DNA from: an uncultured Spirochaetaceae bacterium
Lineage (GTDB): Bacteria; Spirochaetota; Spirochaetia; Treponematales; Treponemataceae
Assembly (NCBI GenBank): GCA_902778325.1
Contig: CACYWZ010000009.1
Coordinates: forward strand, 1-58,867
Reading direction: 5' to 3'
Length of the DNA: 58,867 nucleotides
The translations under genes were made by a program, and so were the position numbers. Positions 1 to 8,160 of this stretch are shown here, one piece after another (positions within the stretch are counted from its first letter, which is position 1; the number at the start of each line of letters is the position of its first letter). The notes under the pieces are model-generated. The model was not told the origin of the DNA and made no database searches. It saw only the letters and a program-made list of their open reading frames with translations.

Positions 1-619
1 TGTAGCTGGAGTTAAAATAAAACGGCTCCGGGGCAATCTCGTCGCAAAGCGTGATGACTTCCTCGTGAATGCAGTCGGGATTCCAGAGCAGATAAGCGTC
101 GTCCTGCCCTGCACTGAAAGCGGCTGCGTAAATGCTTATCTTTGCCTCTTTGACGCGGTTGTTCTTGAGGTACAAATCCTTGCTCTGCTGATAGCCGTTC
201 TCCACGGAAAGACAGACCTTGAGATTTCCGCCTTCCCCATTACCGCTGAAATGCCATCTTGTGTCTGAGTCATTCGTACCAACGGGAATCATCACCCATT
301 CGCCGATTCCGTCGCCCTTAACGCCCTCAACCCACGCCGTACGCGCATTTGCACCTTCACCATCTTCATCGTTGATTTTGTTTATCTCGTAGAAATCGGC
401 GCTCTTTCCTTTTTCTGTGAGAGCCGAGCTTCTGCCTTCTTTCCAAATCCAGCCGTCCGCGTGCATATTCGCGTTGAACGACAGCACGGGCGTAATCAGC
501 TTGGCGATGTCCGACAGCTCAAAGTCGTACTTTCTCTCTTTCCTCGGATATATCTGCGCCGCCGCCACTCCCGCAAGCATTACCGCCACTAAAACCAGCA
601 CAATCTTCTTTGCTTTCAT
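1..619 (-). CDS. Secreted protein with NADase-type glycan-binding (discoidin-like) domain, 3' end outside window
   Basis: Read directly from the minus strand; the frame stays open to the window edge, so about 206 N-terminal codons are present and the C-terminus is missing. ATG at 619 follows GGAGG about 7 nt upstream. Residues 1-21 form a signal peptide (MKAKKIVLVLVAVMLAGVAA). From about residue 90 the pattern TAWVEG-x-GIGEW, then VENGYQQSKDLY and NNRVKEAKI, matches the NADase-type glycan-binding / F5/8-like jelly-roll domain of many secreted bacterial proteins. Role is inferred: surface or periplasmic carbohydrate binding, with any catalytic part beyond the window. It is first in a run of minus-strand envelope genes. 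Confidence 0.75.
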   Translation of the reverse strand, partial: MKAKKIVLVLVAVMLAGVAAAQIYPRKERKYDFELSDIAKLITPVLSFNANMHADGWIWKEGRSSALTEKGKSADFYEINKINDEDGEGANARTAWVEGVKGDGIGEWVMIPVGTNDSDTRWHFSGNGEGGNLKVCLSVENGYQQSKDLYLKNNRVKEAKISIYAAAFSAGQDDAYLLWNPDCIHEEVITLCDEIAPEPFYFNSSY

Positions 620-662
620 AAAAAAATCCTCCATGAACTATTTTTGCTTTTCGGGAAACCTC

Positions 663-722
663 GCCCAAGTTTGGGGAAGCCTCGCTTCGACTCCCTTCGA
701 CTCCGCTCAGGGAACAGACGCG
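663..722. repeat. Single 21-nt array unit plus TTCGACTCCGCTCAG repeat
   Basis: One copy of the unit GCCCAAGTTTGGGG, the same unit tandemly arrayed at 5978-6199, is followed by the direct motif CTTCGACTCC-CTTCGACTCCGCTCAG. The same composite recurs at 5888-5973 and 6222-6283. It lies between two minus-strand genes and looks like a dispersed intergenic element. Confidence 0.7.
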
Positions 723-738
723 AGTTCTAAGAGGAAGA

Positions 739-1395
739 TTATTGGAGTTTTTTGATTGTGATAACGTCGTATTCTTCCAAAAAGTCTTGGAGCGATTTGA
801 TGAAATCTTTGTCGATGACGAAAGAGGATTGAGCCATAACTGCGTTGTCTTCCCCGCGCAAAAAGCAGACCGCCACAGGATACGCGTCAGGGAACTCGTA
901 TACGAAAATGCAGTCTTGTGAAAGCTCCTTGCTGACAAAAACTTTTGTGCAGGTCAAAAGGCTTGAAGCTGCAAGTTGGTATTCTCCAGCCTTACTTGCG
1001 GTCCAAGTTGTCGCAATTGCTGAAAGAAATTGCTTGGACAATTCCTCTTTAAGTTCGCTTGACAATTCCATGTCCGAAGTGTCGAACGCTATTGTCATCA
1101 AAGAGAACAAAGTGGTAAAATCCCCGCTCAATCGATAAACTGCGCTTGGCTTTGAAAAGTCCTGCTGTGCGATTTCCTGAACAATGTTGCTGACTTCGTC
1201 GTTGCTTCCAAAATACATCTTGAAGAGGTTCTTGTTTTCCGCTTTCTCCCTCATCAGCGAGATGAGCGAAAGCCCTTGCTCTACGAGCGTCTTCGGCTTT
1301 GATGACTTCGCTTTTTTCGGATGCGCGCCGCCTCCAGCGAACGCCATTTGTGAAAGCAAAACAAGAGCCAGAGCGATTTTCATAATCTTCTTCAT
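739..1395 (-). CDS. Secreted hypothetical protein, 218 aa
   Basis: ATG at 1395 has GGAG about 9 nt upstream. The N-terminus (MKKIMKIALALVLLSQMAFA) is a clear signal peptide ending at an AFA cleavage site, with no lipobox Cys. The mature part is mostly helical and has no family I recognise. It sits in the minus-strand run of envelope proteins, 25 nt downstream of the DUF1963 gene, probably in the same transcript. Periplasmic location is inferred from the signal peptide. Confidence 0.7.
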   Translation of the reverse strand: MKKIMKIALALVLLSQMAFAGGGAHPKKAKSSKPKTLVEQGLSLISLMREKAENKNLFKMYFGSNDEVSNIVQEIAQQDFSKPSAVYRLSGDFTTLFSLMTIAFDTSDMELSSELKEELSKQFLSAIATTWTASKAGEYQLAASSLLTCTKVFVSKELSQDCIFVYEFPDAYPVAVCFLRGEDNAVMAQSSFVIDKDFIKSLQDFLEEYDVITIKKLQ

Positions 1396-1419
1396 AATTA
1401 TTTCTCCATTTATAAAAAA

Positions 1420-2619
1420 TCAGTAGCAGTCCCAATTATACAGCACATTCGAAAAGTTGTGCGCTTTCAGGTCGGCAGGCGGGATAAAAAAGTTTGCGAT
1501 TCCGCTGTCGCCCCAAGAGATTTCGCCCGCGCCGTCCATCTGGAACAAAAGCACATCGCCCTCGCGCCTAACATCGTTCTGCGTGAAATCGGGATAGCCG
1601 CCGATTTGGTGCTGTTCGCCGTCGCAATAGAATGCGCTAAGCGAATCGGAGTCAAGAAGCTCGTAAGGGCTTTTGTCGTAGACGGGGAAGCCCAAGACTT
1701 GAGCCGCATTTTTCAGAACGCCGTCGAAGTCGTCGAGGTGCGGGTGCGAATATGTTTTGCATTTCTCGAAGATGAGCGCGTATTCTTTTTGCAAGGGCAG
1801 CGGCATTTCTGAGTTTTCCTCTCCTGCGCACTTTACGCCCATTTCACCGAGTTCGGCTTCGCTCATCGCAAGGCTCGGAGAAAACACGTCGCGCCACACA
1901 ATGCGCCAATCTTTTTGCTGTGTGTCCGTATCGAAAGAACAGCCATAAGTGTCGTCGGCTTTGATGAAAATCTGCAAAAGCCCGCGAGTCGGATAATCGT
2001 CGATATGAGACACTTCGGCGAAGTTGATTTGCGCCAAAAGATAAAGAGCCTCGCCGTCTTCGCTCTTGGGGTATTCCTCTCCGCGTGTCCAGTACGGAAG
2101 CCCGCCGAAGCGTGAAGAGCAGACTTTCTTTTCAAAGGGCAGAGAGCTATCAGCTGGCATGGGCTTTATGCGAACCGTGTCCATCGCTGTGCTGTCGTGG
2201 ATGTAGCGCAAAAGCCGCTTCGCCTGCTCCTCGGTGTAGTGCGGATTGACTTCTGTCTTTGGTTGGAAATCAGCCTTTTTTTGAGAAGCACCCTGTGGGT
2301 GTTGAGAATCACCCTTTGGGTGTTTAGGCACTTTGATGGTAAAAAATTCTCCTACTTTCCGAGTTTCGTACTCTTCGTCGTTTTGTGGACTTGAATCGCT
2401 CTTCGCGGCAAAGGAATCCATCATATTTTTGAAAGAGTCCATTATAAGCAAATCAGCTTTTCCAAATGGAGTTTCTGCCATTTCTTTCGACTTGAGCGTG
2501 GTTACTATCGCAAGCACCGCAAGAATTATGAAAATCGGACTCATCGAAATCAGCAAGCCAATGAGAGACAGCGCAATAATCAACACAACTTTGAGTATTT
2601 TCTTCGTATTCTTCGTCAT
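1420..2619 (-). CDS. Membrane-anchored DUF1963 (YwqG-like) protein
   Basis: A 399-residue protein. Residues about 8-40 form one or two hydrophobic segments, followed by a polar linker and a DUF1963 domain from about residue 130 to the end. Domain hallmarks are FGGLPYW, LYLLAQINFAEV, KADDTYGCSFD and a C-terminal NVLYNWDCY. The same domain, including the YT-EQAK--L--IHD lead-in, closes the 1002-aa protein at 8161-11169, so the two are paralogues. Biochemical function of DUF1963 is unknown; Bacillus subtilis ywqG lies near a toxin/immunity operon, which is only a hint. Its ATG overlaps the stop of the decayed gene at 2616-2763 as ATGA. Confidence 0.85.
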   Translation of the reverse strand: MTKNTKKILKVVLIIALSLIGLLISMSPIFIILAVLAIVTTLKSKEMAETPFGKADLLIMDSFKNMMDSFAAKSDSSPQNDEEYETRKVGEFFTIKVPKHPKGDSQHPQGASQKKADFQPKTEVNPHYTEEQAKRLLRYIHDSTAMDTVRIKPMPADSSLPFEKKVCSSRFGGLPYWTRGEEYPKSEDGEALYLLAQINFAEVSHIDDYPTRGLLQIFIKADDTYGCSFDTDTQQKDWRIVWRDVFSPSLAMSEAELGEMGVKCAGEENSEMPLPLQKEYALIFEKCKTYSHPHLDDFDGVLKNAAQVLGFPVYDKSPYELLDSDSLSAFYCDGEQHQIGGYPDFTQNDVRREGDVLLFQMDGAGEISWGDSGIANFFIPPADLKAHNFSNVLYNWDCY

Positions 2620-2763
2620 AATGTCCGTCCTGTGTTAATTCTGACAATGCTAAGCTCCTCGACCGCCTTGTCAAGAAACTACTCGGCACTTTCAAGGAAA
2701 AACTGTCTGTCCTTGCTAAGCGTCTTGTTGTTCTGCAAAAAAAGCCTCTATCTTTGCTTTCAT
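2616..2763 (-). pseudogene. Decayed small coupled gene (about 48 aa when repaired)
   Basis: A start MKAKIEAF lies behind a perfect GGAGGAAAA ribosome site and overlaps the stop of the preceding lipoprotein gene as ATGA. As written, the frame closes after 15 codons. Dropping one T from the T7 run at about 2737-2743 restores KTLSKDRQFFLESAE, an amber codon, then FLDKAVEELSIVRINTGRTL. That frame ends in a TGA overlapping the ATG of the DUF1963 gene, again as ATGA. Perfect coupling at both ends argues this was a real short coiled-coil gene, now broken by one frameshift and one TAG. No family recognised. Confidence 0.6.
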
Positions 2764-3581
2764 TTTTCCTCCTTCGTCAGCACCAGCGGAACGGGGAAGC
2801 GGTAACCTTTCTCCAGCTTGTCCGCAGAATCCAGAACGTCGGAAAGCGGCGTGTGTATCGTGAGCGTGTCGCCGTCTAAGGAATAGGAAAGCTCGCAGTA
2901 ATCCGTAAGGCTTCCGTAGCCGCCAACGCCGTCTTTGTAGCCTTCAGCGTAGTCCGTTACGAAAAGCTCGATGTGGCTGTCGGTGGCGGCGTATTTTCCT
3001 TGCCACGCATAAAACTTGTATTTGATTTTTTTGTAGTCAAGCTTGATTTTCATTTCGTCAGCCTCTGGATAACCGCATCCGAACTCCACGGTGATTTCCA
3101 CTTTCTCGTCGGAAAAAGTCCACCGAACAGGGCTCGGAGAAAGGATTTCCGCTCTCTTTTCCCCCAGAGCGACGCGGGATTTTTGTTCTTCGTCTTTGGC
3201 TTTTTGGATTTCACACAGCTCATGCCATCGTTCATTGTCGATTTCAAGCGAAATCTTGCAGTCTTTAAATTCATCGCTAAGGTTCGGAATAAAAATCTCT
3301 GAGTTTTCGTCGCACTTTGTCCAAATCCGTCCTTCTCTTCCATCTGGGAAATGCACGGTGATAATGACGGGCATGTTTTTCATAAATGCCTGTGACTTGC
3401 CTTTCTTGTCCACAAAGTGAACATGATACCATTCCGAGCCGTCGAAGCTGATTCCTTCGCTTTTGAAAACAGGCGACGGCGGGACATTTTCGGACGGATT
3501 TTTCTTTGTCGTCGCACAGGCACACAGTGACATTTGTAAAAGAAATGCCAGAGCGATAAATGCAATCTTATTTGTTTTCAT
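2760..3581 (-). CDS. Putative lipoprotein, 273 aa
   Basis: The N-terminus is Lys-rich, then hydrophobic, then MSLCAC, a plausible signal peptidase II site with Cys about residue 22. The mature part looks beta-rich, with FDGSEWYHVHFVDKKGK and a C-terminal DGDTLTIHTPLSD that suggests an Ig-like or lipocalin-like fold; no family recognised. It sits 38 nt downstream of another lipoprotein in the same direction and is translationally coupled (ATGA) to the decayed gene that follows. Envelope location is inferred. Confidence 0.7.
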   Translation of the reverse strand: MKTNKIAFIALAFLLQMSLCACATTKKNPSENVPPSPVFKSEGISFDGSEWYHVHFVDKKGKSQAFMKNMPVIITVHFPDGREGRIWTKCDENSEIFIPNLSDEFKDCKISLEIDNERWHELCEIQKAKDEEQKSRVALGEKRAEILSPSPVRWTFSDEKVEITVEFGCGYPEADEMKIKLDYKKIKYKFYAWQGKYAATDSHIELFVTDYAEGYKDGVGGYGSLTDYCELSYSLDGDTLTIHTPLSDVLDSADKLEKGYRFPVPLVLTKEEK

Positions 3582-3619
3582 AAAAAATCCTCCTCTCCTT
3601 ACAAAGCCGTCTTAGACGG

Positions 3620-4345
3620 TCATTCGCCCATCAAATTCACAAAAGAAAGATTGTGATAAATAACAGTACCAACATTACGGTCTTTTGCATTTCCGCCTTC
3701 CTGCCAATGTCTGATTTGATACGTCAGACCGGGTTTCACGCCTGTATACTTGAGATAATAATGATATTCATCAACAGGAATCTTGTCGTCATTGCAAAGT
3801 CTTGTTTGCGAATATTTTCGTCCGCCGCTTATGTCCTCAAGCCTATAGCCCTTGTTTGAAACTTCCATATATGGATTGTTCCAAATGGTAATCTTGAATG
3901 CAAAATCTACAGGAATAGGCTTACTGACTTTTGAGCCAAGCACAAGAAAATATGCAAGAGTGTCATTCAGCGAAAGCGATTCAAGAAACTCATTCGACTC
4001 TTTTATCAAGGGTTCGCCCCGAACTTTGCCGCCGTTCGCCTTACACGCGACTTTCTGCACAAAATCGTCTTTGTCTTTGGCATTGTTGCGGTAGATGTAA
4101 GCAAACACCTCTTCGCCATCAGAAAGAATTGGTGTCTTTGCCTCAAAGTAGAGTTTCGTTCCTTCATCTGTCATATACTCCGCAGTGAGAGCCTCAAGCC
4201 CGTTTTCGTCAATCCACTTCGCTTCGCCCGAAGCAGTCGCCCACTCTGGCACGGCAACAATCGCCCTGTTTGTCGCACAAGAGAACAGCGCGATTTGTGA
4301 GAGAACTACCAACATCATAAAAATCTTATTTGCTTTTGCTGCCAT
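3620..4345 (-). CDS. Putative lipoprotein, 241 aa
   Basis: ATG at 4345 has AAGGAG-like sequence upstream. The signal peptide ends in IALFSC, a lipobox with Cys about residue 23. The mature sequence has no family I recognise; it contains LKYTGVKPGLTYQIRHW near the C-terminus. Same-strand neighbours on both sides are envelope proteins. The 21-nt array at 4415-4582 lies just upstream of its start, so the array falls between this gene's ribosome site and the end of the preceding gene. Confidence 0.7.
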   Translation of the reverse strand: MAAKANKIFMMLVVLSQIALFSCATNRAIVAVPEWATASGEAKWIDENGLEALTAEYMTDEGTKLYFEAKTPILSDGEEVFAYIYRNNAKDKDDFVQKVACKANGGKVRGEPLIKESNEFLESLSLNDTLAYFLVLGSKVSKPIPVDFAFKITIWNNPYMEVSNKGYRLEDISGGRKYSQTRLCNDDKIPVDEYHYYLKYTGVKPGLTYQIRHWQEGGNAKDRNVGTVIYHNLSFVNLMGE

Positions 4346-4414
4346 TTTATTTCTCCTTAGACATAAAATTTTCTAAAGCCTATATGTTTTGCATACCAAA
4401 TTTCAATCCCGTAT

Positions 4415-4582
4415 CTCAAGGAGAGTTTCCTTGACCTCAAGGAGAGTTTCCTTAACCTCAAGGAGAGTTTCCTTGACATCGAGGAAGTTTTCCTTGACCT
4501 CAAGGAAGTTTCCCTTGACCTCAAGGAAGTTTCCCTTGACATCAAGGAAGGTTTCCTTAACCTCAAGGAAGTGTTCCTTGAC
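4415..4582. repeat. Tandem array, 8 x 21 nt, hairpin unit
   Basis: Eight exact 21-nt units of the form CTCAAGGAAGTTTCCTTGAC with substitutions but no indels. Each holds the inverted repeat CAAGGA...TCCTTG. Because 21 is a multiple of three, several frames stay open and give spurious SRKxSLT repeat ORFs on both strands. The same unit reappears at 8014-8067. Confidence 0.92.
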
Positions 4583-4597
4583 CTCATGAAAGCTCGC

Positions 4598-4861
4598 TCA
4601 AGTCGCATAGATGCATATTTGCAGGAAAAAGAACCAGATGCCCATAATGATAAAATGCAGGACAGAGAAAAGCAGCTCTTTCGATAAAAAGCGGCATTCG
4701 TCGTCCGTCCACGCAAGCACGGAAAACAGGACGCCTCCGATTGAAAGCACAATCAGGGCGAGCCAGACGAAAATGCCGAACTCAAAGGATTTTATAACAA
4801 ACTCAAGCGCATACAAAACAAACGGCGTGTATGCACAAATCTTTGCAATTTTGTATCTCAT
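4598..4861 (-). CDS. Small integral membrane protein, 87 aa
   Basis: Three hydrophobic segments are visible (about residues 10-25, 28-50, 62-85), separated by short polar loops; no signal peptide beyond the first helix and no family recognised. Its ATG overlaps the TGA of the upstream SH3 protein gene as ATGA, so it is probably translationally coupled to it. Inner-membrane location is inferred; a partner role for the SH3 protein is possible but unsupported. Confidence 0.7.
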   Translation of the reverse strand: MRYKIAKICAYTPFVLYALEFVIKSFEFGIFVWLALIVLSIGGVLFSVLAWTDDECRFLSKELLFSVLHFIIMGIWFFFLQICIYAT

Positions 4862-5829
4862 TCGTTTTCCCCTTTGCCGAGCTTATACCGCTCAAGAGCA
4901 TAAAGATATGGATTATCGTAACCTGCATACAAAGTGCCTCTTTTTTTTCCATCAGAAAGAGTACGCGTTTCACCCAAGAATGCAAAAAGATTGACTTCCT
5001 CACAAGAGCAGTAAACTGTGTGGTTTCGTTCCACAATCTCAACAGCAGCCCCTCTATATTCTAGCTTCAAAGAAAACTCGCCGTGAACAGCATAGCTGTA
5101 TATGTTCAGATAAAGTTTACCATCTTTTTGGTAAAATCTGTAAACCCAAGAAAGGTCGTCGCCTGTCGTCCAGTCAAAAGCGCAAAGTGTTTTCCACATC
5201 GGCACTCGGTATTCCGTGCCGTCGGTGAGGTAGCCCGCAAAGCACCAGCCTTCCGCTCCGTCTTTTGTGCGCACTTTGACCCACGCCGACTCAATCCCGT
5301 CGATTGTAACATCTTCGCCCACTTCGATGACGGTAGCGCGCTCAGCTTTCTCAAGCCGCCCGATTTGCTTTGCCGAAAGCGAGGGAGCTTCCCTGATTTT
5401 GAGCGCGTCCGTTGCGATGTATTTTTGTCCCACAAAACGAGCTTCGTCCACGACGCGCCAGCCGTCAACGGAATACCACGAGCCTGCATTTGCAGACTTA
5501 TGTCGAATATAAAGTTCAATGGCTGTGAACGGAGGAATATCACTTGGAATAAACATAGAAGCAAACGGATCAGATATGCCGTCGCCGTAGCAATGAAACT
5601 CTTTTACGCCGCTTTCGCATTCTCTGATACGCTGTAAATGGCATTTGATTCTCGCGAAAATGTCTGAGTCAGACTTGATGCAAGCAGTGCGGAATTCTTT
5701 CAATGTCATTTCCTTGTATTTGCTCTTGTCGAAGCCGTCCACAAATCCGCTCCGTGCAGATTGGGCAAACACACAAAATGTGCTTTTCAAAAGCAAAATT
5801 GCCAAAATCAAAGCTGTTTTCTTACTCAT
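4858..5829 (-). CDS. Secreted protein with bacterial SH3 domain, 323 aa
   Basis: The N-terminus is a signal peptide ending in VFAQ at about residue 23. Residues about 128-205 form an SH3b domain: YIATDALKIREAPSLSAKQI, then VTIDGIESAWVKV and EGWCFAGYL. Such domains bind cell-wall or protein ligands in secreted bacterial proteins. The rest is unrecognised, ending in the motif GYDNPYLYALERYKLG. The adjacent protein at 6303-7943 carries closely similar SH3 domains, suggesting local duplication. ATGA overlap couples it to the small membrane protein downstream. Confidence 0.8.
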   Translation of the reverse strand: MSKKTALILAILLLKSTFCVFAQSARSGFVDGFDKSKYKEMTLKEFRTACIKSDSDIFARIKCHLQRIRECESGVKEFHCYGDGISDPFASMFIPSDIPPFTAIELYIRHKSANAGSWYSVDGWRVVDEARFVGQKYIATDALKIREAPSLSAKQIGRLEKAERATVIEVGEDVTIDGIESAWVKVRTKDGAEGWCFAGYLTDGTEYRVPMWKTLCAFDWTTGDDLSWVYRFYQKDGKLYLNIYSYAVHGEFSLKLEYRGAAVEIVERNHTVYCSCEEVNLFAFLGETRTLSDGKKRGTLYAGYDNPYLYALERYKLGKGENE

Positions 5830-5887
5830 AATTTTCTCCTGTTTTTCATCGGCGTTTTGTCATCGGTGAGTTTGTTTGGGAATCTCT

Positions 5888-5973
5888 GCTTCGACTCCGC
5901 TCAGCATCCGCACTTCGACTCCCTTAGACTCCGCTCAGGGAACAGCGGATGCTGAAACTTTTTTCAGCATGAC
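5888..5973. repeat. Composite dispersed repeat with ATGCTGAA hairpin
   Basis: Two tandem TTCGACTCCGCTCAG-type motifs lead into GGATGCTGAAAC-TTTTTTCAGCATGAC, whose arms GCTGAAA/TTTCAGC form a hairpin. Related copies lie at 6222-6283, about 8094-8148, 41476-41527, 41800-41837 and 42391-42425. Palindromes of this wording occur in several bacterial phyla (established knowledge, not checked here). Confidence 0.75.
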
Positions 5974-5977
5974 GTTT

Positions 5978-6199
5978 GCCCAAGTTTGGGCAAACTCTGC
6001 CCAATTTTGGGGAACATCTGCCCAATTTTGGGGAAACACTGCCCAAGTTTGGGGAAACGCTGCCCAACTTTGGGGAAGCTCTGCCCAAGTTTGGGGAAAC
6101 GCCGCCCAACTTTGGGGAAGCTCTGCCCAAGTTTGGGGAAACGCCGCCCAACTTTGGGGAAGCTCTGCCCAAGTTTGGGGAAACGCCGCCCAAGTTTTG
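5978..6199. repeat. Tandem array, 10.5 x 21 nt (GCCCAAGTTTGGGG unit)
   Basis: Ten full 21-nt units and a partial one. The core GCCCAAgTTTGGGg is itself an inverted repeat. From the fifth unit on, two variants alternate (GCCCAACTTTGGGGAAGCTCT and GCCCAAGTTTGGGGAAACGCC), giving a 42-nt higher-order period. It lies between the SH3 protein genes and is flanked on both sides by the composite element. Apparent ORFs in all frames here are artefacts of the 21-nt period. Confidence 0.95.
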
Positions 6200-6221
6200 A
6201 AACTGTCATTCCGAGCCTGTG

Positions 6222-6283
6222 CTTCGACTCCCTTCGACTCCGCTCAGGGAACAGTGGATGCTGAAACTTTTTTCAGCATGACA
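6222..6283. repeat. Composite dispersed repeat, second copy
   Basis: CTTCGACTCC-CTTCGACTCCGCTCAGGG is followed by the GATGCTGAAAC...TTTCAGCATGAC hairpin. It is nearly identical to 5908-5973, so the 21-nt array is bracketed by two direct copies. It lies just downstream of the stop of the minus-strand SH3 gene at 6303. Confidence 0.75.
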
Positions 6284-6302
6284 GCCGAATGACGAAAAAA
6301 AG

Positions 6303-7943
6303 CTACTCCAAATACGCGCCGAAGACCCAGGCGGCAGTCGCCTCTGCAGGAAGGAAATCCTTGATGACGTTGCCTTCCACAGACTTGTCATCGTTGACAG
6401 GCTCAACTTTTACCCAGTTCGCGCTCAAGCCGTCGATTGTTTCCTGCTTGCCGACCTCGACAACCTTGAGAAGCGTTCCAGCCTCTAAAAGCAGGAGTTC
6501 CCGAGAATAACGGTCAGGGGACTGTCGCATTTTTAGGCGGCAAATCGGGTTTACATACTGACCAACTTTCAGGCTCTGGCTTTTTCCCTGCGGCTCGCCA
6601 TTTCTTTCATCGTCAAACACAAACGCATAGGGTGTAATCCCTTGCCGATATGTTTTTTGCCTGTTCGTTTCAACTTTGCCCATTTCGTCAGTCTGATACT
6701 CATAGGTTACCACGCCGTTTTTTGTAAAGTAATGATACGCCATGCCGTCGTCGCCCGCGTCTACGCTCAAGTAGCCGTATTCGCAAATCTCGCGGAGATA
6801 TGCTCTGCCGTCAGATTTGGCTTCAAGGGTGCTGAGTTTTGTCGAAAAATATCCGCCGCCCATTCCGCCTGAAAACGAATCCGCCTGCAAAATCGGCACA
6901 GGCTTGTCCATATTGAGCGGATACAGGAGTTTGAGAACAGATGCCCTTGAACCAATGCTCAAACGGTATGTTTTTCCCTGCGGGTCGGTGTACTCGGCAA
7001 AGTTCATTTCCAAGCCGCCTCGGAGATATTTGCCCTCATAAGGCTCGTAGCTGAAATATTTTTCAAGCTGCTCACTCGTGGAAAGTTTTTCTTTCGACCA
7101 TTGGTTGAAGTTCTGAACGTTCTTCATCGAAACATCTTCCAGAAGTTGCTGATAGACGAGCGTGTGGAATCCGCCCTTGCCGTCGCTCGCCCTTGAAACG
7201 CAGTCGCTCCCCGTAACGTCGATTCCGCGGATATACGAGTGATAGTCAAGCCTGTAAATAGGGAAGAGAGTGCCGTCCTCGATTCCCCAGCTCGACACGC
7301 CTTGAACCGTGAACTTTGTGCCAGCTTTCACAAAGCGAAGCCAGCCGTAAGCACACGCCGCAACAGGTTCAAAATACATAAAGCAGTCGCGCACGGCAAC
7401 GACTTCGCCCTTTGTTTCATACTCCCAATATTTGCTGGCATAGTTCGGAAGCGCACTCGAAAAAGACGCATTCGGCTTTTGCCATTCCGCTCCGTCAAGC
7501 TCAAAGTCTACGTCGGGGTTTTTCATATAGTTTGTGGCGTGGTTTTTTGGAAAATAGTTGCTGTTCAAAAAATCCTTGTCCTCCGCGCTGAGCTTTTTGA
7601 GATAAGCGATTATCTCTTTTTCGCTCATCGGGCATTCTTTCTGCAAATATCCGCCGAAAACCCAGCCGTAATTGTTATAATCCTCCGCTGCATCGTTTCC
7701 GTCGTGGTCTATGATGATTTTCGCCCATCTTGCTTTTATTCCGTCGATTGTTACGATTTCGCCTTCTTCCACCACGCCGATGTATTCGCCGTATTTGAGA
7801 GCCTTAATTTTTTCTGCGCTCAAACTCGGCGATTTTCTGATGTTCAGCCCCTCGCGCGAATTGACGTACATTCCGCGATATTCTTTTGCAAACGCACAGA
7901 GCGCGCAAAACAAAGCAAGCAATATAAAAATAATCTTCTTCAT
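6303..7943 (-). CDS. Secreted protein with two bacterial SH3 domains, 546 aa
   Basis: I start the gene at ATG 7943 (MKKIIFILLALFCALCAFA, a signal peptide) with AAGGA just upstream. A longer in-frame start at 8060 would only translate the repeat array. SH3b domains sit at about residues 20-105 (GLNIRKSPSLSAEKIKAL ... WVFGGYL) and 455-546 (CRLKMRQSPDRYSREL ... AAWVFGAYLE). Both contain the phrase V-TIDG---W-K found in the protein at 4858-5829. The middle is unrecognised. Exported location and ligand binding are inferred from signal peptide and SH3b family. Confidence 0.82.
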   Translation of the reverse strand: MKKIIFILLALFCALCAFAKEYRGMYVNSREGLNIRKSPSLSAEKIKALKYGEYIGVVEEGEIVTIDGIKARWAKIIIDHDGNDAAEDYNNYGWVFGGYLQKECPMSEKEIIAYLKKLSAEDKDFLNSNYFPKNHATNYMKNPDVDFELDGAEWQKPNASFSSALPNYASKYWEYETKGEVVAVRDCFMYFEPVAACAYGWLRFVKAGTKFTVQGVSSWGIEDGTLFPIYRLDYHSYIRGIDVTGSDCVSRASDGKGGFHTLVYQQLLEDVSMKNVQNFNQWSKEKLSTSEQLEKYFSYEPYEGKYLRGGLEMNFAEYTDPQGKTYRLSIGSRASVLKLLYPLNMDKPVPILQADSFSGGMGGGYFSTKLSTLEAKSDGRAYLREICEYGYLSVDAGDDGMAYHYFTKNGVVTYEYQTDEMGKVETNRQKTYRQGITPYAFVFDDERNGEPQGKSQSLKVGQYVNPICRLKMRQSPDRYSRELLLLEAGTLLKVVEVGKQETIDGLSANWVKVEPVNDDKSVEGNVIKDFLPAEATAAWVFGAYLE

Positions 7944-7961
7944 TTCCTTTTCCTTTTTGTT

Positions 7962-8150
7962 GTGTGCTTCGGCTACGCTCTGCAACCGTGCTTCGACTAC
8001 GCGCTTCCTTAACGTCAAGGAGGTTTTCCTTGACCTCAAGGAAGAGTTCCTTAACGTCAAGGAAGGTTTGTCATTCCGAATTTATTTCGGAATCCGTGCT
8101 TCGGCTATGCTCAGCAACCGCAGATGCTGAAACGAGTTCAGCATGACAGG
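7962..8150. repeat. Repeat cluster: TTCGGCTACGCTC motif, 21-nt units, TCATTCCGAA palindrome, ATGCTGAA hairpin
   Basis: Between two minus-strand genes the sequence is entirely repeats. At 8014-8067 are two and a half units of the CTCAAGGAAG 21-mer also arrayed at 4415. At 8069-8093 is the palindrome TCATTCCGAA-TTTAT-TTCGGAATC. At 8094-8148 is TTCGGCTATGCTCAG with the GATGCTGAAACGAGTTCAGCAT hairpin. No gene is evident here. Confidence 0.85.
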
Positions 8151-8160
8151 ATTTTTTCAA

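Noticed and set aside
519-938. 139-aa minus-strand ORF
   Set aside because: It runs across the end of one real gene, the repeat element and the start of another, in the wrong frame for both.
4389-4752. Repeat-peptide ORFs (SLTSRKx and SLRSRKx) on both strands
   Set aside because: They are translations of the 21-nt array; a period divisible by three keeps every frame open. No ribosome site or independent start.
5876-6292. ORFs encoding PKFGETLPNFGEA-like and AAQLWGSSAQVWG-like repeats
   Set aside because: Present in several frames on both strands over the same array, so they reflect repeat structure rather than coding.
7944-8060. Longer N-terminus for the two-SH3 protein
   Set aside because: It translates the repeat array; the signal peptide and ribosome site fit ATG 7943.
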